Source: Scatophagus argus (taxonomy: Eukaryota > Chordata > Actinopteri > Scatophagidae). From it: a stretch of DNA of 64,000 nucleotides. Made by a program: the position numbers and the translations under genes. The notes under the pieces were generated by a model. That model was not told where the DNA came from. It saw only the letters and a program-made list of their open reading frames with translations, and did no database searches. This document shows positions 13,601 to 28,700 of the stretch, piece by piece. The stretch spans positions 23,552,330 through 23,616,329 of the forward strand of contig NC_058497.1 in the NCBI RefSeq assembly GCF_020382885.2, in the 5' to 3' direction. The first letter of the stretch is position 1. Every line of letters starts with the position of its first letter.

Positions 13601-14930
13601 CGCCTGGCACATTCCTGTGCATGTGGAGCAGAAACACTGAAAAGCGTTCTGTTCTGTACACATGTCATATTCAGGGGCTGAAATAATGAAACAAACATGA
13701 TCTGTACTTTGTGACTTTAGGTTGGCACTCACGCAATGGACAGTACGCTCCTGAAATACAGTGCCAAGGATCACTTCTTCAAGGCGGCGCTCTGTCACTT
13801 CTGCGTAGACATGCTGAACGCAAAAGTAAGCCAGAACACAGAACTCATGTCCATGTACAGCAGTCAGAGCGTGAGCTGTTGTCCTAATGCCCGTCCTCTT
13901 GTCACCCAGCTCGCTGTGCAGAAGTATGAGGAAATGTTCCCGGCCTTTTCAGACTCTCGAGAATGCAAGCTGTTGAAGGTAGGCTTTGGTGTTATTTTAC
14001 ATCTAAAATCCTGGTATGCAGAGATACGGAGGAGCGAGGCTGATGCAGAGAAGTTTAACTCTGCAGACCGCTGAGATAAACTTTCCAACTGGCCGACTTG
14101 TTGCTTTTTGTTTCCTTCTCCTCTGGCGTCTGTCGTTGTCAATAACAACTGTTCCCGCGGGTGCTTGACCTTGGTAACATCTACATGCCAGTAATCAAAA
14201 ACAAAATCTGGATTGTAATTTTCGTCACGCAAAATGTCCCTCCGCGTTTCACCCCTCCAGCATCACATTACATGTCGGCTGTGTCGGCTTCCCGGAGTGT
14301 GTTTGTCGTGTATTTTTGTCTATGAGCAGCCTTTGTAATGTAGACTATTATTGTAAAAAATGTTTTTAATCCACCCAGAAACTTCTAGATGCCTATGAAG
14401 AACAGAATGTGGATGCCTACACTGACGCGGTGAGTGCACGCTTATCTCTCAGCTGGCGTGCAGCCACGGTGCTTAATCTGAACTGTTTGAAGTTTCTGCA
14501 GGTTTATGGGATTCCAATAAAAGAATAAGGCCTCATAGTAGCCTTCTTTATAACTCATTTGAATCAGAACGTGTCAGTTTACTGTCTATTTCTTGACACA
14601 AACTGTTATATAATGACCCTTATTAATATCACACCGTTCTTAACAAGGCTTAGACAAGAAGAACAAAGTGCGGTATGGATAGCATGAAGTTAAAAAGACA
14701 ATACCAATTATATAAAATAAGCTACAATACAGATGGGACGAAGTTAGAAACTAAAACAAATTATTTTTTTTAAAAAGAAACATTTGGTTTGTGGGTAACT
14801 TTGCTGATATTTACGACTCATTTCTCAGGTGAAAGAATACGACACCATTTCACGGTTGGACCAGTGGCTCACCACCATGCTCCTCCGCATCAAGAAAACC
14901 ATACAGGACGACGAGAGCGACCTTCGCTGA
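10681..14930 (+). CDS. napa: Alpha-SNAP (NSF attachment protein alpha)
   Basis: Alpha-SNAP is a cytosolic adaptor that binds assembled SNARE complexes and recruits the ATPase NSF, so that SNAREs are taken apart after membrane fusion. Eleven phase-compatible exons: 10681-10778, 11914-11993, 12103-12219, 12533-12579, 12713-12790, 12931-12986, 13143-13227, 13721-13825, 13910-13978, 14379-14429 and 14829-14930. They encode 295 residues, the same length as the human protein. The product is almost collinear with human NAPA. It starts MDNSGKE, contains [19 protein letters not shown] and [20 protein letters not shown], and ends [17 protein letters not shown] then DDESDLR. The penultimate Leu needed to stimulate NSF is kept. 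The helical hairpins of the TPR-like fold fill most of the chain. The N-terminus and the C-terminal ESDLR favour alpha over beta (NAPB). Many fish have two alpha copies, and which one this is cannot be decided here. Confidence 0.96.
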
Positions 14931-15949
14931 CTTCCCTCCCCGTGTCGCCTTCACTCCCTCAACAGCCGATTCGCATCCTTCTTTTTTGCCTTGAGCCTCT
15001 CACTTCCGTTCTTTCAGCGACCTTGACTTTCTGACCATTAGCTCTTGTGTTCCTTCTCAGACAACTGTGTTCATTTCCTACCATCTGCAGTGTGTTTTCT
15101 CGCCTTTTTAATTTGCTCACCTTTATAATCTAAAAATTATGGTCTTTATAGGTATGAACACTATTTTCCTGAGTGCACACGGCACACAGTATCTTAGTTG
15201 TATGTTGTTATAATCCAGGTGTTGGCCCAGTGTTACTTAAAATATTCATAACGGGCTGCAATGCCAAATACTCACACCAGCACACTTCTATAAAAAGGTT
15301 TTATTTGATGTTTCTTGTTATAAAAACGGATGAGAGGATGCCAGTTAACACTTTGATCTACCAAATCTATTTTCGAATAAAATTAACTGACCAAAATTTA
15401 GACTAAATGCTATAGAGTATACAACGGATCATATCAGGGCACCTCTAATTAAACAGCACTTTCATCTCGGCTGCAGAGCTCCTCTCCAAGCAGGCAGTGA
15501 ACGCACCCTCTGCCTTATTCTGCCACGCTTCCTCAGGATGTGAACAGCTGGATTTGACGAGGAAAAAAAAGGAAAAATCATGCTTTTAGAGGCGTTTAAT
15601 TTGCCAATTGTTTTTGTCACTTCCATATGAAGTGCTTTTATTCCACAGAAGGAGGTGAGAGAAGCCCGTCACCTTCATGAACATTTGCATGGTTTTGGTA
15701 TGGATGAGAAAACTAGAGCAGCCTGTTTTTTTGTCTTTTTTGTGTGTGTGTTTTGTTCTGTTTCCCTCATGACAAGCCGGGCTGAAAAAACATAATCATT
15801 TCTGCCAGGCCTGCTTCAGATGCAATACATTGATAAAAGGAGCTTTACTGATCTGAACACTGTGCTCTTGTACCCTCCTGATGATCATGTCGAGAGACGA
15901 TTGGTCTTAAATCATTTGTACGTCAGTGATGTTTCCTGTCAAACGTTTG

Positions 15950-15955
15950 AATAAA
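15950..15955 (+). terminator. Candidate NAPA polyadenylation signal
   Basis: AATAAA about 1 kb after the NAPA stop codon, just before the CpG-richer start region of the next gene. A second AATAAA lies at 15376-15381, so two 3' UTR lengths are possible. The stretch between the stop codon and this site shows no other gene. Confidence 0.5.
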
Positions 15956-15959
15956 CCTG

Positions 15960-16228
15960 TCTCAGACGCACACCGCCCTGGGCGTGGCCTCCACCTGCCT
16001 GCTCCGAGGTGATCACCTGACCTCCCGGTTCAGAGGTGCGCCTGCACGCGCTCGCATCTCCTCGCGGAATCCGTTAAGGAAAAATACGTAGCGGTAAACC
16101 AAATGATGCGGTTTTCTGTACCTGTTAGCCTCCCGGTAGGATTTGAAGACTTATGGAAACTGTTCCGGTCCGCCGCCGCTTCGACATGTGCTTCAGCCTT
16201 TGATCGGTGTGCGTTTATCTTGGGTTTG
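15960..16228 (+). promoter_or_regulatory. Promoter and 5' leader exon of the B3GNT-type gene
   Basis: A CpG-richer stretch ends in the splice donor TTTG/GTAAGT at 16228/16229. The matching acceptor, after a long pyrimidine tract, is TAG ending at 17179, and the coding exon starts at 17180. A start codon pair at 16103-16108 opens a short frame that continues across the splice to a stop at 17216-17218, so it is an upstream ORF and not the main CDS. Confidence 0.55.
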
Positions 16229-17321
16229 GTAAGTATTTGTACAAAACATAAATGCTGATTTTTCTTCTTTGCGGTTTGTCGACCTCCAGGTGAAAAGTCT
16301 CACCTGCTAGCGGGTGTGTGTTTGTTCGTAAGGTCTCGACGGGTTTATGAAAATTTCATCGACTGTTTAAATGTATTCAATATTTAAAGGGAACCCATCA
16401 AAACGTGTTGGACGTATTTGAAGGACTTGTAAGATGGCAAGATAAGGAACGAGTTTCTTGTTTTTGTCAGGACAAATCAATAGGTGTCAGGTGTTATCTT
16501 AATTTCTGTTTAATCAGGGAGGCCCTCGGGACTTTGCTCCACTGTTATTTGTACAAAGCCTGTTTGCCCCTAATTAAACACTTGAGACAAGGGTGTGTTG
16601 AGCTGCATCCCAATGGAGAACCACTGCAGGCTATAAAGAAACACAGTCGGACCGCATTGTGAGGTTTTTTATTTTTGTGTTTTATTTAAATACATCAGTA
16701 GAGGTACGTTTTGAGCCGTTGGAGTATGTAACAACACTGAGAGCAGATCAAAAAGTACAATTGCGATGTTCTGTTGTTCAAAATGTGTCTCCATTTTTTT
16801 TTCCCTCGTGGATTTGAACGTAAAAGCTCTAGTTCACCTCACTCTCCTTACGTGCAGTATTTCAAGAGGAAAAACGCAAACTTTATTGAGTTTTAGAGTG
16901 AATATGAGCAAGCACAGCCGTAAATAATTAAACAAAAAAAATCAAGAAATCTTACAAACTCGTGAGGTCAGCGGTGAGTTTAGAGTTTTCTCCCAGCAAG
17001 ACGTGCTGGCTTTGAGGTTTGCCAACATAACAAGGAAATCTGAATTCCCAATTTTCATTAAATATTAATTTCAGCTAGTTGTTCATTTCCCTTGAGTTTC
17101 AAGGCTGTAAAGTCTGTGATGTGTTCACTTACATTAAGGTTTCCTGTAACCTGTTTTTTTTCCCTCCTCCTGTTGGTAGGTACATCCATCTTGTCACCTG
17201 CTGGCTGAGTCTGTGTAACCTGAGAACAAATACACACCAGGTCCCAGTACCATCACCCCTGAAATATAATCTGTCTCTGGGAACAACACAACACACAGCT
17301 TGGTTTACTTACTCCGAGCCA

Positions 17322-18602
17322 ATGAGACGTATTCAAACTTTCTGTGCTATGGTTCTCCTGGTTACTTTATTTCTGATCTTCTTCTACTCAACCCTGAACC
17401 TGGAGACGACCTACAGCCACAAGACGGTAACGGTGGACCCCCTGAGGCATCCCGGCCTCCAGGTCCATGACGGTGACGTGGAGCCACAGACCTCCAAGAA
17501 GGAGAGCGTCACCACGCCTCGTCCTGCTGACCACAGCGTGTCTGTCTCTGACGGCCTCAAACAGACCATCGTTCAGAATGGAGCCTACTGGAACCGTCTG
17601 CTGTACTCGGCCCTCAGGAGCCTGGACAAGGGAGGAAACGCTTTCAGACTTGACTCTGATTGGTCTCGGTGCAGGGAGGCAAATCAAGAGCTTCTACTGA
17701 CCAACGTGCACGACTTCACCTCCTACCCGGTCTTGTTCCAGGACTTTTTGCAGGGTATGAACTGCAGGTCCCCACCACTCCTGATCAACCAACCCGACAA
17801 GTGCTTCTCCGGGAAAGGGAAGGGAGGCAACCAGACCTTTGTGCTTTTTGCTATCAAGTCTACTCCTGGAAACTTTGAGCGCAGACAGGCGGTGCGGGAG
17901 ACCTGGGGGCGAGAGGGGCCGTATCAGGGTGGACTGAGAGTACACACAGTGTTTCTCCTGGGTCGCTCTCCGCCGGATGACCCTGACCTCAGCCAGCTGC
18001 TGTCATTCGAAGCGAGACACTTCGGGGACCTCCTGCAGTGGGACTTCCACGAATCCTTCTTGAACCTGACGCTCAAAATGAACACGTTCCTCCAGTGGAC
18101 GCTGAAATACTGTCCTCATGTCTCCTTTGTTTTCAGCGGAGATGATGATGTATTTGTTAACTCGCTGGCACTGTTCAGCTACCTGCAGTCTCTGGAGCCC
18201 TCGAAAGCCTCTCAGTTGTATGTTGGACATATCATAAGCACAGCGAATCCTCTCAGGGACCCTAATAGCAAATACTACATTCCTCTGAGTTTCTATGAGA
18301 GTCCTTACCCTGCTTATGCTGGTGGAGGGGGCTTCCTCATCTCTGGAGCGTTGCTGCAGCGCCTATATTCAGTTTCACAGGTCATACCTTTCTTCCCCAT
18401 CGACGACGTCTACATCGGGATGTGTTCGAAGGCTGTGGGAATTTCTCCTGAGGCACACGCGGGCTTCCAGACCTTCGATGTGAAGGAGCAGGATCGTGAG
18501 AATCTGTGCGTACACAAAGATCTTATTCTGATTCACCAGCGCTCCCCAGCGCAGATAAAGAAGCTGTGGAAGGGCATTCACAGCCCCTTGTTGACTTGCT
18601 GA
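17322..18602 (+). CDS. Beta-1,3-N-acetylglucosaminyltransferase, B3GNT2/B3GNT8 type
   Basis: This is a Golgi type II membrane enzyme of glycosyltransferase family 31 that adds GlcNAc in beta-1,3 linkage to galactose, extending poly-N-acetyllactosamine chains. The coding part lies in one exon, as usual for this family: 426 residues, against about 397 in the human relatives. A short cytosolic tail (MRRIQ) is followed by a hydrophobic anchor at residues 6-24 and a variable stem. The catalytic domain has ERRQAVRETWG (about 186-196), the metal-binding DDD in FVFSGDDDVFVN (about 271-282), YPAYAGGGGFLISG, and the IDDVYIGMC block. The start is the first in-frame Met after the acceptor at 17179; there is none between them. 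INQPDKC and the DDD block look more like B3GNT2. Position next to BCKDHA matches B3GNT8, so orthology by synteny is likely but the paralogue name is left open. Confidence 0.92.
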   Translation: MRRIQTFCAMVLLVTLFLIFFYSTLNLETTYSHKTVTVDPLRHPGLQVHDGDVEPQTSKKESVTTPRPADHSVSVSDGLKQTIVQNGAYWNRLLYSALRSLDKGGNAFRLDSDWSRCREANQELLLTNVHDFTSYPVLFQDFLQGMNCRSPPLLINQPDKCFSGKGKGGNQTFVLFAIKSTPGNFERRQAVRETWGREGPYQGGLRVHTVFLLGRSPPDDPDLSQLLSFEARHFGDLLQWDFHESFLNLTLKMNTFLQWTLKYCPHVSFVFSGDDDVFVNSLALFSYLQSLEPSKASQLYVGHIISTANPLRDPNSKYYIPLSFYESPYPAYAGGGGFLISGALLQRLYSVSQVIPFFPIDDVYIGMCSKAVGISPEAHAGFQTFDVKEQDRENLCVHKDLILIHQRSPAQIKKLWKGIHSPLLTC

Positions 18603-18971
18603 ACAGGACTGGTGACGATTGTAGAGGGACTGCAGTGAAATAGCAAAACTGTGGCTAATCTGCTTTCTTCATTGTTCCCTTCACTGACCCGTTGCACACC
18701 AAGCATTTTAATTGAGGGTTTTGTATTGCCCACTCTTCACATCTTGCATGTATTTTAACTTGGTAGTAAAGCGGCTTTTTAAGTTTTAACAGGACTTGGG
18801 TGTCATTCTTTAAGAAAGAACTGGAAAATGCAACAAGCATTCAGCATTTTTCTTTGGCACCGAGGATCAAGATACTTCGCTGCCAATTCAAATTTAATCA
18901 TTAACCCAATTGCCATTTTCCTACTGAATTTAAATTAAAATAATTCAACCAGGACAACTGAAGGTTTAATA

Positions 18972-19088
18972 GTTTATTTACCACAAAACACCAAACATTT
19001 AACAGAAGCTTGATGGGTACCCAGTTATGGGACTTGAAAGTGTGTAACAGCATGCAAACCCATCTAAAATCTGGGTGTGCCTAATAAA
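18972..19088. terminator. Converging polyadenylation signals of the B3GNT-type gene and BCKDHA
   Basis: On the plus strand AATAAA occurs at 19083-19088. On the minus strand AATAAA occurs opposite 18972-18977, and again opposite 19232-19237. The two genes meet tail-to-tail here. If the outer signals are used, their 3' UTRs overlap by roughly 100 bases. These sites are motif matches only. Confidence 0.35.
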
Positions 19089-19518
19089 AACCATTAAATT
19101 AAAACACGGAAGTTGTTTGACACAAGTTAAATCACTCGCCTCAATGACACACAAAGGAACCTGTTAAACAGAACAACCACTGAAGAGGACAACTGACTAG
19201 AGGGAACATACTGAACTGAGGTTAACTTCTGTTTATTAATTTGTATATATAATGCATTCAAACAGCACTTGCTGTTTATTGCTGCACGTTGGTGACCTTG
19301 GAATTGCCGTGAAAGAAAGACGTGATTCAGCACTGACAGGAAATCTATTAACTTAAGGCACCAAATCCCGAGGCATGAAGTAGTGTTGATAGCATAATCT
19401 TTCTCCTCTCCATAATTTGCTCAGAAGCAACTGACACATCAAAACTATATTTTTTCTGAATACAGTACAAGGTTCATCCCACTCTCAAACATCAGCCGCT
19501 TCCACCCTGTCAGTGCGG

Positions 19519-24155
<4,637 letters not shown>

Positions 24156-24420
24156 CTGCACGGTCCACAGTTGTTTGATTCGAGCGGCTCTGCGCTAACT
24201 GGACGTTTAGCTTTAAAATATATGTCACAAGTGTGCGACAAGACGAGCCAAAAGGCCTCCGATTGTTCTCCGTCTACAGCGCTGATATCCACAATCACAC
24301 TCTCCAGCCAGGTCGAATATCTAACTTACATACATCTGTGTCAAGTCTACCATAAAAATCATCCGGTCAAACCTTCAAAATAAAGCTCAACGTGACCACT
24401 AACGGCACGGCTTGAACAGA
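24156..24420 (-). promoter_or_regulatory. BCKDHA promoter region
   Basis: DNA directly upstream of the BCKDHA start codon on the minus strand, with several CpG sites. I see no TATA box and name no factor site. The boundary at 24420 is arbitrary. Confidence 0.4.
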
Positions 24421-25552
24421 TGCACTCAATTTAGAGAGGGAACTGACGTGTGTCTTTATAATCCTTCACTTTGAAAACTACTGATAATGTTAAAAATAGA
24501 ATCGTTTTTTCATTGTAACAGCACAAGAGGCTAATATATGGCTAAAAGGCTGCAGAAAACATTGAGTTTGTCTTCGCCTTTACATTTAGTTTGAAGGCAA
24601 AGCAGATGACTTCCGGTGTAAGCAAAGTCAATGGTTGAACTCAATAGGTACCCAGCTGAGCCCGTCAAACGCGTTGGGTTATACCTTTTGCACCTGGAGT
24701 CCTTTTCCGGGTTGCTTTGTCACTTTCAAAAGCCACGGCTAATGCACCCATTTTTGTCAGATTTTAAAAGTTGTCCAATAACACCTCGCAGTGACAGTGA
24801 ATATACAACATCTGTTAAATCTCTTGAATACAGTTGCTCCCTTTGGCCTCGGTGGCTCGGGCTGATAGACTTTTACTCACAGGAAGAAGTGCCAGTAAGA
24901 TCTCCAAACAAAACCAGTTCCAGCGTGGTCACGCTCATATGTGGAACTGGTTGAGCTGGATGCTGGCAGATTCAGTAGCAATACTAAGACTGCTGCCTGA
25001 GTCTGAGGAACCCGAGTCAAACTGATAACCTCCAGTGCAGCAGCAGCAGCATTGAGCTCCACCCTTTCAGAGCGCAGAACACTTCACTAAAACTTTCTTC
25101 TGTCTGTGATTTTATTATTCAAAGCACATTCTTGTTAGACAAAAAGCCAGACTTGTGACATAACCTTTTTTTGCATTGAATCTTTGTGAATTTTTTGCTT
25201 TAATGAGCAAATGTAAGAAAAATACTTTATATCAAAAATATATTTTTTACTCCTGATAATGTAGCTGCACACTGTATGAAAAACATCTACTGAAGGTCTA
25301 TTAAATGACAAAGAAAATGCACACTGCAATTCACTAAACCGTAGCAGACGCCTTCAGTTTAATTCACTTCAACAATTAAATTTTTGTCTGACCAGCAGTT
25401 TGAAAAATATTCACTTTATTACCATAATCTGCTTTTAATTCTTTACTCTGTGTAATAAAAAAATAAAGCTCCAAGTGGCAAACTGCTTGCCTAAAACCCC
25501 CAAACTGAAAGCAATGAACGTTTGGCCTTTCGCTGGACAAAAGAAAGGACTT
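24421..25552. other. Spacer between BCKDHA and the hAT-derived gene
   Basis: Mostly AT-rich DNA. A more complex segment at about 24880-25080 includes a CAG/GCA run but has only short open frames on both strands. On the minus strand AATAAA lies opposite 25415-25420 and could end the transcript of the neighbouring hAT-derived gene, about 300 bases after its stop codon. Confidence 0.5.
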
Positions 25553-25632
25553 AAACGATAAATCGTTTATCAAAACCGAAGCAGCTGCTGATCGATTTTA
25601 GGTCACCACTAAGTGATTAATTGTTTCAGCAC
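25553..25632. repeat. Fragment of a fish ATTAATCG-type interspersed element
   Basis: The sequence has the typical look of this element's end: AACGATAAATCG, then AAAACCGAAGCAGCTGCTGATC, finishing near AAGTGATTAATTGTTTCAGCAC. Related copies are at 27115-27383 and 41080-41416. The family is widespread in fish introns. I do not assign a database name. Confidence 0.45.
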
Positions 25633-25715
25633 TTATTTACGTTATTGGTCCCAATGGCACAGTTTTAGCGGGACACTTGAGCTCTGCACACACTGACTGT
25701 TGCTTGTGCCGGTTT

Positions 25716-28700
25716 TTAACAGTTTTTCTGTAGAAAAATCTGCATGTCCGCCTGATCCGAGAGAATGCGAGACCTCTCTTGGCTGACCGTGTCTCCCGCT
25801 GTGGAAAACGCTCTCTCGTGAGGAGTAGACGACGCCTGGATACACAGGTACGAGTTGGAGAGTTTAAACAGGAGGGGCAGCGCGTCTCGTCTCTCCCACC
25901 ACCAGGCCAGAGCGTCCTCTGATGTGGGCACCGCCGGGAGGTTTCTGTACAGCTGCATTTCTTGCTGGACTCTTTCAGGTACTGACGTCGTGTTCTCTGT
26001 GGCTGTGATGCTCTTCAGGGCTTTGTCCTCCGCCTCGAAAAGCTCTTCCAGGGCGGATAACTTCTGCCGTTTGGCAAACAGAGTCTGACAAATGGGAGTA
26101 AAGCAAAACCAAAAACAAAAAGTTCAACAAGACAACCTGGATTGTATATGATAAATGTTTTGTGTAACAGGGATGGCTTTACCTCATCTGAATACTCTTC
26201 ATCATTTTGCTCAGATGCATCATCAGCATCACTGTCCTCATCCAAAGGTTTGGGTTCCTTCTGATTCGACACCTGAAGATTATATTTAAGGAAAGGAAAG
26301 GAAAGGAAAGTGACATATTTTGTCATTGGAGGGAACTCACTCCAACGAAATTTGTTCTCTGCATTTAACCCACCCAAGTGACGTGCACACACACACAGCA
26401 AACCCGGGGCAGTGGGCGACCGCGTGCAGCGCCCGGGGAGCAGTGGGGGGGTTAGGTACCTTGCTCAAGGGTACCTCAGCCATCACAATATATTGACACT
26501 GATGAGTCCAAAAACTGACAAAAGGGCAGCACGTCAGAAAAATCAGAATCAGAATCAGAATTCCTTTATTTATCCCCGAAGGGAAATTCTTTAAAAAAAA
26601 TTAACTATAACTATAAGAGTGTGTGGGACGGCAGATGGCATGAAGGGATCAAACATGTGAGTGCAGACAAGATTACAGCATGCAGCAGCAGAACCGCAAA
26701 ACAAAAGAGAATACTGTACCTTGGCCGTGGTGGTAACCCTCACCGCAGCATTTTGCACTCTCTGCCAAATCTCATCTGAGTCAACTCTGTTCTTGAACCT
26801 TGGATCCATGGCGCTCGACTCCTGCAGGAACTTCCAAGTATCACCATCCTGAAACAAAGCATACACACTGTGGTTCTGCTCTGAAAACAAGACTAGGATC
26901 ACACTTAGGATCCAGCCTAAACTGAAACTGACTTTGACCGCAACATCTTTCATCTGGTGGACAAAACAATAGAGATACCTTGCAGTACTATGGATTAACC
27001 ACAAGATGTCGCCATTTGACAAAGGCCTGGAAACAATGAACCGTTTTCAACACAAGCACCTGCGAAAGACTCAGGGCTTCAGAAAGCTTTGTTATTCAGC
27101 TGACAGAAATTAAATCTGCAACTATTTTGAGTCAATTAATCATTTAGATGATTTTTCAAGCCACAATACCATCCATTCTTGTCTTTTATCAGTGACAACT
27201 TGCTGCTTTTCTTTGTCTCATATATTAAACATGGAGAGTAAATATAATGAAATCTAGTGACACCATCTTGGGCTTTAGCAAACTATATTTTTCACTATAT
27301 TTTTCAGTGTTGACCACTAAACAGTAAACTGCGAAAACAGTCGGCTGATTAATCCACAATGAAAGTAATTGTTAGTTGCTGCAATGAATAAAATGTCTAA
27401 AAACACACACTAAGCTTACAGCAGACTTTATCAGGTAAATAACTTAGTTTTCATATTGAATTTGCTGGGCAGTGGAAGGTTTTGTACATACCTTGTAGTA
27501 CGTCGACAGGTCACCCCAGATTTTTCCCTTCAGTGTGGTTGTGAACAGAGTGTCGTCATCCTGCGCCTCAAAGTGGGCCTCCAGTTTTTTCAGGATGGGA
27601 AATATCTGACTACACGTTGGACTCTTGTCAGCTGAGACACACAGCGAAGACGTGTACACAGGCTTCATAACTCTGACGAACTCTTCTGCTTTCCGGTGAT
27701 CGTCGTCTGTGAGCGTTTCCAGCCTTCGGAGTAAATTTATGCGAATCAATGAACAGATCATTTCTATGCAATTAACGAATATTACATCCTGTTATCTTTC
27801 ATTACCTTCTCTTCTCAACCGACTGCTTGATCTGTGGATCTGTGCAGGTGGCCTGGATGGCAGCGTACTGCTCTACAAACCTCTCCACCATGAGGTACAG
27901 CGAGGTCCAGCGGGTTTGGACATCAAGCACTAAAGACTGTCGACGTAGATCTGAAACACAGACGTTCAGCCTCTCACATTCAGTAAATCCTCTCACTGAC
28001 ACACTCCATGTTCTATTGAAACAGCCCAAAAGAAAGTCTGGAAGAGATCGTGTACTCACTCAGAAGCTGTTGTTTCTCCTGAAGCACCTTTTTAGCTGTG
28101 GAAGACCTTTTGATCCACACAACAACAGCTCTTATTTTCGATGCCCATCTGGCCACAGTGCTGCTGGTGTACACACTCTGTGCAGCAACATTAAGAACTT
28201 GTGCGAAACACCTCAGCTTCCTAAATTGCACTTTCCTGATGGTGATGTCCATACTGAATGTATCAGCCACCGTCACGGCAACAACTTTGTCTCTGACGCC
28301 AAACTCCTCCAGTACGCTACCTAACTGCTCCGACACGACCGCGTCGGTCTGAGCGTCGTGAACCGGCTTCGTGCGAAGAACCTTCTGCTGCATGTGGCCT
28401 TTCATTATGAAGTGTAAAGTGACCGTGAGGTAACGGTCGTGGGCCAAACTCGTCCAGCAGTCACATGTCAGTGCAGCCTCAGACACCTGGAGCAGCTGTC
28501 TGATGATGTGTTTCTTCTCCACAGAGTACCATGAAGGGATGAGCGCGTTTGTGAGCTCGTCTCTGGAAGGCAGCTGGTACTTTGGGTTCAGCGTTTTTGT
28601 CATCTCTCTGAGAGTGAAAGCAGAAATGAAAATGAAAAACAGCAGATGTAAATAATCACATTTGTGTATCCAACATCCAGGTTAACAAAACACACCTAAA

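Noticed and set aside
24631-25062. Overlapping frames on both strands with a CAG run, upstream of BCKDHA
   Set aside because: They are short, share no phase-compatible splice sites and resemble nothing known. Retained only as spacer DNA.
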